From Selenomonas sp. AB3002 (GTDB lineage: Bacteria > Bacillota > Negativicutes > Selenomonadales > Selenomonadaceae), in assembly GCF_000702545.1 (NCBI RefSeq), contig NZ_JNIO01000008.1:1550001-1614000 (forward strand): a DNA stretch of 64,000 nt, in the 5' to 3' direction. The translations under genes and the position numbers were made by a program. Under the pieces are notes generated by a model. The model was not told the origin of the DNA. It saw only the letters and a list, made by a program, of their open reading frames with translations, and did no database searches. Positions 40,423 to 50,200 of this stretch are shown here, one piece after another; the first letter of the stretch is position 1; each line of letters begins with the position of its first letter.

Positions 40423-43350
40423 TCACCTAATAATTTCAACCATGCCATACTGATCAGAATATATGCGCCTGCGTTCCTTATCAGAAATAGTCAGAAGTCC
40501 CACTCTATAACTCCATTCTTTGCCAACCTCAATTGCGGTACCATAATCCCTTTCAAGCCAAAACTTCTCACTATCTTCAACTTCAGCATGAACGATGTCA
40601 TAGGTTTCTTCAACCAGCATAAACTTCCCAGATTCTTCATCCATTTTTTTAAATCTGTACCTCCCCGCATCATCTTTTTCTAGATACAATTCGATATCTC
40701 TGTCCCCCTCACGGAAAGGATTCAAAGTCTGTGGCAAACCAGTCAGATACCAATACTCGTCCTGCCAGCCATGAATAAATGCAGCCCCCACATTGGAAAG
40801 ATTGCGAAAATCGCTCAATACCTGGTGTTCCAAATCTATGAGCCGTCTCTTTGGTAACAACATTTCCTGCCTGCTGACTCTAGGTATGGCATCTACTCTC
40901 TCAGCCAGGCCATCAACGTCTACCAGTTGCTGCAAATCATGCGTCTCCAGGACATATTCTTCACACTCGAAGCCAGGCGATGTATATGCAATCTTTTTTC
41001 CCTCCAAAGCCAACATATTATATTGCATTATACAGATATTACCTACAGCCTTTGCCTTGAAAGCACATCTATGCCTGCGTATACGACCAGCCAACTGAAT
41101 GAGCGAGCGATATGAAGATGGCTCCAATATAGCCCAGTCAAAATCATGATCACGCCCCACTTCTTCGATAGGTGTAGCTACGACAATAAAGAGAATATTA
41201 TTTCCTTCTGCTTCATCTATGTGCTTACGCATAACGCTATCTGTGAAATCAATCATCTCCATATCCTGCCCCTTGCGCTTCAAGGCTCCATCAAGATATT
41301 TCTCCTGCAACGTTCGCAAAAGCAGTGTCTGCCTGCTATGATATACCATAATCCTCGGTGCCATATTTTCTGGCCACGCAGCTGTCTCTACGAAATACCT
41401 GGCTACTTCCACACACAACCTGATATTAGCTGTCCTGACAAGACCAATTGATACCTTTTTATTGGTTTTCTTATCTATTACGAAGTAATTTTGATGAAGG
41501 GTGACCGCCGCTTCTTTCATACATTCGCAATATGCCTTTCGCCTCTCATCATCTGTTTTGCTAAAAATATCAGTGCAATCCTTTATCCAGGCCCATCTTT
41601 TCGGCGGCTGAGACAGAAGTTTCTTGCAATGGTTATCAACATACGCAGCATGAGCCCTCCTGAAATCATCATCTTTTTGATTGTCCATCAACTTTACTTT
41701 GGTCATGAACTCATCACACCAAACGCAGTTGATATCATTGCTTGTACCACAAAAACGAGCATATAGTTCCCGTCCGCTTTTATAGGCAGAAAACAAGCCT
41801 TCTGCCAAATCAGGCGGTATAGTTGCCGATGACAATATCACATTGCGCCCTAGCATGCCAGCCAGATGCGTAAGCCTGGCTATAGCTACTAAATCACTGC
41901 CTGTGAAGTCATCTATCTCATCGATGACAATATCAGCCGTCATCATCCTCAGCACAGGCAAGATAAAACGTCCACCACGAATGCTTTCCGTGCCTGGCAT
42001 AAGGTGATCAATAGTGGACACCAGCACAGGAGCATACAGCAATCTGCGATGCTTCTGACTTGCATCTTCATTATTCTTAGGAAAGAGCGCCGCCAAAACA
42101 TCTTCATCTTGAGCAGTACCACCATCAATATCACCAGGCATAAGCTCATTCATGTTTGCAGTATCACTATTATCATCCCAGACTTTCTCACAATCTTCTT
42201 TTCCGCCTTTCACCCTTTCATACAGTTCCTTGACTGTAGCAGAACCAATCAACACGGCCATATCATTTTCGTTCAGCCTTACACGACTGCGATATTCATC
42301 GCCGGTTTGCAACGTGAGGCTTCTAAGCCCTAGCAGAAGACTATATCTTAAGGACTCTCCATCTTGCGAGATAGCCATGGCAAGCTTGGCATTGGCAAAG
42401 GTTTTGCCGCAGCCTGTTCCTGCCATATTGACTACAAACCATCCGCCCCCGGCCTCAGACTTTGCTTTATTTTCACGCACAGCCTTCACTGCCAAATCCT
42501 GCCAGGCAAAAGCTGACAGTTTACTTTCTTGTTGGAGTTTTTCGATATTTCTTGCCCGTTTCATCCCAACCATGAGTTTCGGCAGGGCATTGGCTATCTG
42601 AACAGCCTGCCGGGAAACACGCACCAGATGTTCAGCAAGTTTTTGCTTCAGCTTCCTTTGACAGGTATTTGCATACAAAACCTGCCATCCACCTTTCCAC
42701 GCCTTGTCAGCCTCCTCTGACGAAACAGCGTAATCTGCCAGCATCAGGCAAATTCTCGCCTGCAATAAGAAGATTCTTGTGTTTCCAGCTTCCCATATCT
42801 CCAGAAGCTTATCCTGCTCATCCAGCACCGCTTGGCTGGCTTCCTTCAGCTCCTGCAGCCAAACTGCTGAATCAAGCAGCAAGCCCTTGGAAAACATGGG
42901 CATTTTCACCTCATCAACTTTCTTATATCCCCATTCAGGCTCAATTATAGACAGTACCTCTTGAAAAGAATTGCCCTCAGCTTTCACGAAGCCAGCACAA
43001 TCTTCTTTTTTCAGTGTCGGCATTCGATGATGGCACAAAATCAACCAGCAAATCATGCTGGCAATAGGTGGCATTTCACCTATCTCCTGAGCATAGTTTT
43101 TTTGTATTGCCGCAATAAGAGCCTTTTCATCAATTTTTCCTTCGGCAAGCTGCTGAAGCCAATCAGCATCGTTATCAGCAGCAGCACAAAGATTCTCCAC
43201 CAGCTTGCAGCTAAGCCACTCGTGACGATAGCAATCTCTCGCTTTCTTCTTTCGCAGCGATTCCTGGAAAGCATCATTGGCTTTGCCCCAATCGTGCAGC
43301 AACGAGGTAAGTATCAGTATACCTGAAAGTAATTTCATATATTCCATCAT
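40423..43350 (-). CDS. cas3: Cas3 HD-nuclease/helicase without fused Cas2
   Basis: The 975-residue effector starts almost directly with an HD nuclease domain (LLHDWGKANDAFQ, about residues 17-29). The helicase follows, with Walker A AGTGCGKTFANAK (about 310), VIDEIDDFTGSD (about 475) and LAGRIRRHRCAFKAK. Type I-F normally carries a Cas2-Cas3 fusion of about 1,050-1,110 residues with Cas2 at the N-terminus. That domain is absent here, and no cas1 or cas2 gene is in the window. The start follows AGAGGGAA. It is the first gene of the cas operon. Confidence 0.93.
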   Translation of the reverse strand: MMEYMKLLSGILILTSLLHDWGKANDAFQESLRKKKARDCYRHEWLSCKLVENLCAAADNDADWLQQLAEGKIDEKALIAAIQKNYAQEIGEMPPIASMICWLILCHHRMPTLKKEDCAGFVKAEGNSFQEVLSIIEPEWGYKKVDEVKMPMFSKGLLLDSAVWLQELKEASQAVLDEQDKLLEIWEAGNTRIFLLQARICLMLADYAVSSEEADKAWKGGWQVLYANTCQRKLKQKLAEHLVRVSRQAVQIANALPKLMVGMKRARNIEKLQQESKLSAFAWQDLAVKAVRENKAKSEAGGGWFVVNMAGTGCGKTFANAKLAMAISQDGESLRYSLLLGLRSLTLQTGDEYRSRVRLNENDMAVLIGSATVKELYERVKGGKEDCEKVWDDNSDTANMNELMPGDIDGGTAQDEDVLAALFPKNNEDASQKHRRLLYAPVLVSTIDHLMPGTESIRGGRFILPVLRMMTADIVIDEIDDFTGSDLVAIARLTHLAGMLGRNVILSSATIPPDLAEGLFSAYKSGRELYARFCGTSNDINCVWCDEFMTKVKLMDNQKDDDFRRAHAAYVDNHCKKLLSQPPKRWAWIKDCTDIFSKTDDERRKAYCECMKEAAVTLHQNYFVIDKKTNKKVSIGLVRTANIRLCVEVARYFVETAAWPENMAPRIMVYHSRQTLLLRTLQEKYLDGALKRKGQDMEMIDFTDSVMRKHIDEAEGNNILFIVVATPIEEVGRDHDFDWAILEPSSYRSLIQLAGRIRRHRCAFKAKAVGNICIMQYNMLALEGKKIAYTSPGFECEEYVLETHDLQQLVDVDGLAERVDAIPRVSRQEMLLPKRRLIDLEHQVLSDFRNLSNVGAAFIHGWQDEYWYLTGLPQTLNPFREGDRDIELYLEKDDAGRYRFKKMDEESGKFMLVEETYDIVHAEVEDSEKFWLERDYGTAIEVGKEWSYRVGLLTISDKERRRIYSDQYGMVEIIR

Positions 43351-43412
43351 GAACTTCCCTCTTAAATTTATTTAAAGTTCAAACGGTGTATAAATATATC
43401 ACCAATCAACAC

Positions 43413-43438
43413 TTTTTAAGCCACCTCGCGGCGGTAAC
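43413..43438 (-). repeat. Solitary degenerate CRISPR-repeat-like hairpin upstream of cas3
   Basis: On the minus strand GTTACCGCCGCGAGG continues as TGGCTTAAAAA. It matches the array repeat at both ends and keeps a CCGCC/GGTGG stem (one G-U pair) around a shortened GCGA loop, with two bases deleted. It lies about 62 bases before the cas3 start, in what should be the promoter or 5' leader. No second repeat is seen nearby, so it is not an array. Confidence 0.75.
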
Positions 43439-43484
43439 TATTTGTATCATTTCTTCTTTTTATGGGCTTGCTGAACAAATGCGA

Positions 43485-43524
43485 TAAAGCAATAGCCCAG
43501 CAGGATTCACCTGCCGGGCTATTC
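43485..43524 (-). terminator. Terminator of the second chemoreceptor gene
   Basis: On the minus strand AATAGCCCGGCAGG pairs with CCTGCTGGGCTATT, followed by GCTTTATC; it lies just after the stop codon at 43546 and insulates the cas operon. Confidence 0.75.
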
Positions 43525-43545
43525 TTTATTATTCCAGCAGGGTAT

Positions 43546-45342
43546 CTACACCTTGAATTTTGCTACTTCCTGCTCAAGTTCTCCTGCCATCCTGGCCAGC
43601 TGCTGGGTGTTGGTGTTCATTTCATGGACGGCAGCGGTCTGCTGCTCTGTGGCGGCGGAAACAGTTTCGGCGTTGGATACCACGCTGCGGCTCATCTGGC
43701 TGATATTGTCGATGGAATTGCGGCAGGTTTTGGCACTAGCGCCGGCCTCCTGGGAGTCGGCGGAAATCTTTTGGGAACGCTGGGCGATCTTGTCCACCAG
43801 GGTCACGATCTGGTCGAAGACCTGGCCGGTTTCCTCCACGCTTTTCTGGGTGGAGGTGAGCTGGGCGGTGCCGTCATGCATGCTGCTTACGGCCTGCTCT
43901 GTCTCGTGCTGGATCTGGGTGATGAGGGAGGCGATGCGGCTGGCGGCTTCTTCGGACTGGGCTGCCAGTTTCCTGATTTCCTCTGCCACTACGGCAAAGC
44001 CCCGTCCTGCCTCTCCTGCCCTGGCGGCTTCGATGGCAGCATTCAACGCCAGCAGGTTGGTCTGCTCAGCGATGCCGGAGATGTCATCGGTGATCTTGCC
44101 GATGGTGTCGGAACGCTCTCCCAGGCTGTCAACCACCCTGGCAGATTCGCCTACCACTTCGCTGAGGCGGGCCATATCCTTGACGGTGCGGTCTACGACC
44201 TCGGCCCCCTTTTGGGCTTCGTCCGTGGCCTGCTTGGTCTCTACCGCAGCCCGGCGGGCGTTGTGGGCCATGGTCTCTATGCGGGTGAGCAGGTTTTCCA
44301 TGGCATCAGTAGCCTCGGTGATGGCGGTGAGCTGAGTGTTGGTGGCGTGGGCCACATCGGTGATAGATTCGGCCACCTGCTGGCTGGCGGTGGCGGATTG
44401 GGCGGTCATTTCATTCAGCTGAGCAGCATCAGAGGATACCTGCTGGGCAGAGCTGCGGATGGCATCCAAAAGCTTTCTCATGCTGCCTCCCATCACTCCC
44501 AGCACTTCCACCATCTGGCCGATTTCATCCTGCCGGCTTGCAAATTCCGGATTGATGGGTTCCTGGCGATAATCTCCTTGGGCAAACTTCTGCAGGCGTC
44601 CGGTGACAAAGGAGATAGGGCCGCTGAAGCCGCCTGCCAGCTTGATGCCAAAGACCACCATCAGGGCGGAAATCACCAGCATGATAACGGCGGCCATGGC
44701 AATCCTGCTGTAGAGGGCAGAGTCATTTTCTGCCACATAGGCGGCTGCCGCCTCGTCTATGTAGTCAATCCAGGAGCCGGTGCAGATGATCCAGCCATAG
44801 GGCTTGAATTCCATGGAATAGCCCCGCTTGGGCAGATCAGTGCTCTCGCCGGGCTTGGGGAAGGCGAAGTTGGAGTAGCCGCCCCCCTCCTGCTGGGCTG
44901 CCTTGAAGATTTCCTGCATATAGAGGACACCGTTGCTGTCCTTGTCATTGAGTCGCATCTTGCCTTCGACTTTGGAGCCCAAAGTAGCGTGGGCCACGCA
45001 GATGCCGGTGGCTTTCTCATCGGCAAAGAAGTAGCCCTTGCCGTCATCGTAGCGCAGGGCCCTGATGGTAGCCAGAGCCAGTTCCTTGCCTTGGGCTTCG
45101 GTGATCTTGCCCTGCTGCTGCTGCGAGTAGATGCCGTTCAGGGAGGATACCAGAGCTTCTGTCTGCAGCTTGATTTCCCTGTCGTAGTGTTCCTCCAGGT
45201 TTTTCCTGTAGGCGATATTTTCCTCTTTGTTTTCCTGGATAGTGCTGAAGATGAAGTATGAGCCTACTGTCAGAGTGGCCAGGACACCGATGGCCACAAA
45301 CATGGCCGTCAGCCGTCCTTTCACAGAGTTCATAAAAAACAT
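43546..45342 (-). CDS. Methyl-accepting chemotaxis protein with Cache-type sensor
   Basis: About 598 residues. A membrane helix (about 10-30) is followed by a periplasmic single-Cache-like domain with [18 protein letters not shown] and [20 protein letters not shown]. Then come a second membrane helix (about 205-225), HAMP, and a signalling domain with the tip [19 protein letters not shown]. Such sCache_2 receptors usually bind small carboxylates; the ligand here is unknown. I start at the second ATG (45342), which is well spaced from GGAGGG. Its own terminator follows. Confidence 0.93.
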   Translation of the reverse strand: MFFMNSVKGRLTAMFVAIGVLATLTVGSYFIFSTIQENKEENIAYRKNLEEHYDREIKLQTEALVSSLNGIYSQQQQGKITEAQGKELALATIRALRYDDGKGYFFADEKATGICVAHATLGSKVEGKMRLNDKDSNGVLYMQEIFKAAQQEGGGYSNFAFPKPGESTDLPKRGYSMEFKPYGWIICTGSWIDYIDEAAAAYVAENDSALYSRIAMAAVIMLVISALMVVFGIKLAGGFSGPISFVTGRLQKFAQGDYRQEPINPEFASRQDEIGQMVEVLGVMGGSMRKLLDAIRSSAQQVSSDAAQLNEMTAQSATASQQVAESITDVAHATNTQLTAITEATDAMENLLTRIETMAHNARRAAVETKQATDEAQKGAEVVDRTVKDMARLSEVVGESARVVDSLGERSDTIGKITDDISGIAEQTNLLALNAAIEAARAGEAGRGFAVVAEEIRKLAAQSEEAASRIASLITQIQHETEQAVSSMHDGTAQLTSTQKSVEETGQVFDQIVTLVDKIAQRSQKISADSQEAGASAKTCRNSIDNISQMSRSVVSNAETVSAATEQQTAAVHEMNTNTQQLARMAGELEQEVAKFKV

Positions 45343-45470
45343 ACACATTCCCTCCTACGAAATAGCTATTGCCTTTCTTTCTACATGAGAAGGGGTTTTC
45401 CCTTTTTTATCTTGCTGGCTTCATCAAAATGAGGCAGCAGAAGTTTTGATTCGTTTTGCTGGGCGCATAG

Positions 45471-45502
45471 AAAAAGCCCGGCTGGGTTATCCCCTGCCGG
45501 GC
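45471..45502 (-). terminator. Terminator of the NRPS/partner-switch operon
   Basis: On the minus strand GCCCGGC pairs with GCCGGGC across a 12-base loop and is followed by TTTTT, directly after the stop of the MATE-HATPase gene. Confidence 0.85.
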
Positions 45503-45507
45503 CAATT

Positions 45508-47268
45508 TCAAATAGACAGCGTCAATGTATTGAAGCCGTGATAGCTGCGATAGAAAAGATTGGCTGCATGGCTTTTGACCATGTGCAGGCCCAAGCCGCG
45601 GGTGTCACGGGCGGCCTCTGCCATGCCCTGTGGCTTACGAGCCAGGGCTTCCCGGGCCAGCTGGAAGGGGTCGAACTCCTCCCCATTATCACGGAAATGG
45701 AGCTCGAATATGCCATCTTCCCTGGCAATCAGGGTGAGCTGCACCTGCACTGCCTGCCCCCCAAAGCGGCTGCTTTCCTCCTCGCAGATTTCCTCCAGGG
45801 CCAGACGCAGGAGGTAGCGTTTCTTCTCATCAGCCCCCCAGCGGGCGGCGAAATCCTCCATGGCCTCCAGCTGCTCAGTCACAGCCTCCGCATGGCCCAG
45901 GAAGGAGGCGCTGTAGACCCGCTCGTCAGAGATGGACCTGCGCTCCCCCCGGCGCCTGTGGTAAAGCCAGAGCACCGCCAGCGTCACCAGCTCTCCCAGG
46001 GGATAGACGAACCAGAAGACATAGAAGCCCCCCTCCGCCAGCAGGAACAGCAGGGGCAGGCTGGCCCCCAGACGCCGCATGAAGACCACCAGGAAAGCCC
46101 CTTTTTCATCCTCCTCGGACTGGAGATAATTCTGCAACAGCAGGCACACTCCCATGAAGATGGTGCCGATGCAGAAAACCCTGGCTGCATAGTAGGCCTT
46201 GCCCACCTCCCCGATATCCTCCATGCCAAAGAGCAGATCCAGGATCTGGGGATAAACCACGACCCCCAAAGTAGCCAGGACGCCCAAAACCAGTGAATAT
46301 ATCAGGCAGTAGCGGAAGACTCTGTGCAGCTCGGTGAAATTGCACTCGGCAAAGAAGGTGGAAAAGAGGGGCTGGGCCGTCTTGCCGATAAACTCGTAGA
46401 TGAAGATGAAAAGCAATGAGAGGTTTTCGATGATGTTGAACACCGCCACCCCTTCGGTGCCCCCCAGGTCCATCATGAGGTGGATGGCCACTAACGTAAA
46501 GATGGCATCGAAGATGTACTCAGAGGAAGTGGCAAAGCCCAGCCGCAAGGCCTTGAAGGCCTCTTGGAAGGAGGCAGCCCTGCCCAGCACCCGCAGCTGC
46601 CCTTTGCCCAGGCATAGATAGCCCATGGCAATGGCAAAGGTTCCCGCATTGGCAATAAAGAAACCAAAGCTGCAGCCGGCAATGCCCCAGTCAAAGACCA
46701 ACAGGAGCAGGGCGCTGACGGCCAGATTGGCCACGCCGCTGACAGTCTGCAGGGTGATGGCCAGGGTGTCGGCATCGTCATTCCTCAGGTAGGTGGTCAC
46801 CAGCTCCATGAGAATCTCAAAGGGAATCCCCAGCAGTATGTAAGAGATATAGCTCTTGGCCAGCTGGTAGACTTCGCCGTCCTCCGGAGAGGTGCCCAGT
46901 GCCGCCAGCACCCCATCTTCCAGCAGCAGACCTCCGGCCGCCACCCCAAAGCCGATGACGGCAGCCAGCCGCAGGAAGAAGCGGAAGATGGAGAGGGCCT
47001 CCTCCTTTCGCCCCTCGTTCATGAGATTGGCATAAATCACTGCTCCTCCCATGGACAGACCAAAGACAAAGAAAGCAGCCAGCAGGAAGAGCGGCGAGGC
47101 GAAGCCTACGGCAGCCAGCCCCTCCGTGCCGATGGCATGGCCCACCAAAATGGTGTGCCCCATTTCCGCCAGGGCCAGGCCAATCCCCGCCAAAGGTGCA
47201 GGCAGCACCGCCCCCAAAAACATCCTGCGGGTAAAATAAGCATGATCCACTTTTTCCTTCAAACTCAA
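45508..47268 (-). CDS. MATE-family exporter fused to an RsbW-like HATPase domain
   Basis: About 586 residues. Residues 1-440 form a twelve-helix MATE transporter (GHTILVGHAIGTEGLAAVGF, LRNDDADTLAITLQTVSGVAN). Residues from about 470 form a HATPase_c domain like anti-sigma kinases: LRLALEEICEEE, FRDNGEEFDPF and RGLGLHMVKSHA. The Asn of the N-box, normally about four residues after the EE pair, is Glu here, so kinase activity is doubtful. A TTG start at 47268 fits SD AAGGAGG best. It is the last of five genes; fusion of an efflux pump to a partner-switch module is the odd point. Confidence 0.88.
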   Translation of the reverse strand: MSLKEKVDHAYFTRRMFLGAVLPAPLAGIGLALAEMGHTILVGHAIGTEGLAAVGFASPLFLLAAFFVFGLSMGGAVIYANLMNEGRKEEALSIFRFFLRLAAVIGFGVAAGGLLLEDGVLAALGTSPEDGEVYQLAKSYISYILLGIPFEILMELVTTYLRNDDADTLAITLQTVSGVANLAVSALLLLVFDWGIAGCSFGFFIANAGTFAIAMGYLCLGKGQLRVLGRAASFQEAFKALRLGFATSSEYIFDAIFTLVAIHLMMDLGGTEGVAVFNIIENLSLLFIFIYEFIGKTAQPLFSTFFAECNFTELHRVFRYCLIYSLVLGVLATLGVVVYPQILDLLFGMEDIGEVGKAYYAARVFCIGTIFMGVCLLLQNYLQSEEDEKGAFLVVFMRRLGASLPLLFLLAEGGFYVFWFVYPLGELVTLAVLWLYHRRRGERRSISDERVYSASFLGHAEAVTEQLEAMEDFAARWGADEKKRYLLRLALEEICEEESSRFGGQAVQVQLTLIAREDGIFELHFRDNGEEFDPFQLAREALARKPQGMAEAARDTRGLGLHMVKSHAANLFYRSYHGFNTLTLSI

Positions 47269-47283
47269 GGACAAACCTCCTTG

Positions 47284-50200
47284 TCAGGCCAGCTCCCTTA
47301 TGATATCCGCAGGCTTCCTGCCTGCCGCCAAGCCCTCTATGACGCGGGCGTAGTTCCGCAGGAACTTCTCTACAAAAGCCTCGCTGTACTCCAGTGTATT
47401 GTAGGTCAGGTTCACATAGAAATCATCGCTGCGGCGATGGACGAAGAAGTCGAAATTCTCCTCCTCAAAGTCCTCGATTTCCTCATATTCAGCCCGTCCC
47501 CCGCAGAAGTCGAAGCCCGTGTCCATGTCCTCCCCCTGGTAGGAGAAAGCCACGATGAGGGGCACCGGATCACCTTCATAGAGGGCGTGACGACGGCAGA
47601 GCAGGACATTTTCCTGAGTCTGCCGGACAAAATCTCCCGCTCCCATATTTTCATCCCAGCTCACGCAGAGAGGATAGTGACGGTAGATGGCTCCCATGGT
47701 GCGCTCAAAGCGGATGTCGTCACGGCCGTTGTAAATGGTGAGCACCACTCCGGCCTGCTCCCCGTTGTTGCGGCCCTGCAGCAGGCCGAAGGCGGCAGCG
47801 GTCAAAGTGCCGTCCGTGATGCCCTGGGCCTTGGTGAAAGCGTCTACCGCCGCAAGATCCACATGGATGGGGACAAAGATATCCTTGGTATCATTCTCAC
47901 CCTTGGGGTCAAGATCTCCTGGCATCTCGCTGAGACGGCTGGTGAAGGAGCGGACAAAATCATGGTTCCACTGCTGTTCCTTTTTATAAGCCTCGGTGCC
48001 CAGCTTTGCCTCTATCTCGTCATAGTAGTCAAAGATGCTGTACTCCTCCGGCTGAACTTCTTCGCCACGGTATGCGGCATCCAGGTCCTGCAGGAAGATC
48101 TCAATGGAGTCCCCGTCAATGATGGGATGGAGGAAATCAAAGTAGAACAACTTGCTCAGGCTGCCATCCTCCTCCTTGATAGCAAAGAGGCGCATGACGA
48201 ACATGCGGGTGTCAGGCTTGTTCCTGCTCTGCCGCAGTTTGGGCTTCAGGGCCTCATACTCTGCCCGGGACACCTCTTCCACAGCGGGACGCAGGTCCTG
48301 CAGGTCACCCTGTTTCCAGCGCAGTGTTCCCCCTTCCGCCTCTGTGAGCCTGGCATCAACTGCCGGGTGGGCCAGCAGCACCTTTTCAATGGCTGCAGCC
48401 AGCCGTTCCAGGTCAGTAACGGCGTCCAGAGTCACATAGGCATCACAGTGAAGGCCGTAGCCTTCCTCCAGAGAATTGCCCCAGTCGTAATGCAGTTCTT
48501 GCAGGGGGCCGAAGAAGTGGCTTTCCTTCTTTTCCCCGGCTGCCTGCTGGCTGCGCTCCGCCAGCAGGGCTGCAATGCCTGCGGGGGTCTTGCCCTCATA
48601 GATAAGGTTGAAATTCAGCTTCAGCTCCCGGCACTCGGACAGGAGACGCACAATGCTAAGACTGTCGCCCCCTGCCTGGAAGAAATCCTCCTCAGCGCTG
48701 GCCCGCTCCAGCCCCAGGGCAGCGGCAAAGCCTCTGCACAGCTCCGATTCAGTGTCGTTCTTAGGGGCCACATACTCCTCAGATACGCCCCTCAATTCCG
48801 GCACAGGCAGGGCTTTCTTGTTCAGCTTGCCATTCTGGTTCCGGGGGATGGCATCCAGCTGCACAATGGCCGCAGGTACCATGTAGGGAGGCTTCCGCTC
48901 CCGGATGAAATCTGCCAGCGCCTCCTGGTCAATGGGCTCCCGGGACACCACATAGGCGGCAATGAACTTGCCTCCTGCGGGATTGTCCCAGGCTGCCACG
49001 GCGGCATTTTCCACCTGGGGGAAGTCGTGTATGACTCCCTCCACCTCGGAAAGCTCCACCCGGAAGCCCCTGATCTTCACCAGGCCGTCCCGCCGGCCCA
49101 CGAACTGGATATTGCCGTCAGTCAGATAGCGCACGATGTCCCCGGTGCGATACGCAGTGGCATAATCAGGGTCAGTGGAGAAAGGATTGGGCACGAAGAC
49201 CTCTCTTGTCTTTTCCGGGCGGTTCAGATAGCCTCCCGCCACCTGGGGCCCGGCTATCCAAAGCTCTCCCAAAGCCCCCGGGGGCACCCGGCGGCCATAA
49301 CCATCCACAATGTAGATATCGGTATTGTCATTTGGGGTGCCAATGGGCACATCGGCCTCGTATTTGGTCATATTGTAGCAGGTGACGGATACGGTGGCCT
49401 CCGTGGGGCCGTATTCATTGGCCAGGATATAGGGATAGACCGGCTGGAAAGACACCAGCTTCTCCCCGCCTCCCACGATATAGCGAAGGCTGGGGCAGTC
49501 CATGGTCAGGGCAAACTGCCGCCCCACCTGGCTGGGCATATCAGAAATGGAAATGTTGTGGCGCCGGATCAGCTCTGCCAGAGCAGGCAGGTCCAGTTTC
49601 TTTTCTTCAGGGACTATCACCACAGCGCCTCCCACCGTCAGGATGGGATACATATCTGCCAGGGAGCCGTCAAAGCCATAGCTGTTGTAGCAGCTGACCC
49701 GGGTCTCCGGGGTGGGAGCATAGTACCTGCGGTACCAAGCAGCATAGGCCATGAGGTTGCTGTGCAGGAGCCGCACCCCCTTGGGCACGCCGGTGGTGCC
49801 GGAGGTGTAGATGAGGATGAAGAGATCTTCCGGCTTGGGGCCCTCCATTGCCTTGATTTCTTCCTCTGCAGCCTCTGGCAGGCTGGCCGCTTCAGAAATA
49901 GTGAGCACCAGCCCCTTATATTCCGGGAAATTTTCCAATCTTGCCTTCAGCTCATCAGCCACTATGATGAGCTTTACCTCTGCATCCCTGGCCATGAAGG
50001 AAAGGCGTTCATCGGGATAGTTGGGATCCAGTGGCTCATAGGCGCAGCCTGCCTTCAGCACTCCCAGGGAGGCTATGACCATGTACTCAGACCGGGGAAT
50101 GAAGACCGCCACCCGGTCTCCCCTTCCCAGCCCCTGCCGGGCAAGATATGCTGCCAGCCTGTCAGTCAAATCCTCCACCTGGGCATATGTATAGGCCCGC

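Noticed and set aside
40423-43350. Idea that the I-F locus is a Tn7-like transposon-encoded (I-F3) system
   Set aside because: A full-length cas3 with HD and helicase motifs and separate csy1 and csy2 genes are present, and there are no tnsABC or tniQ genes nearby.
43462-45261. Plus-strand open frame opposite the second chemoreceptor
   Set aside because: Shadow with Gly/His/Leu-rich low-complexity translation and no start signal; the minus strand carries an intact chemoreceptor.
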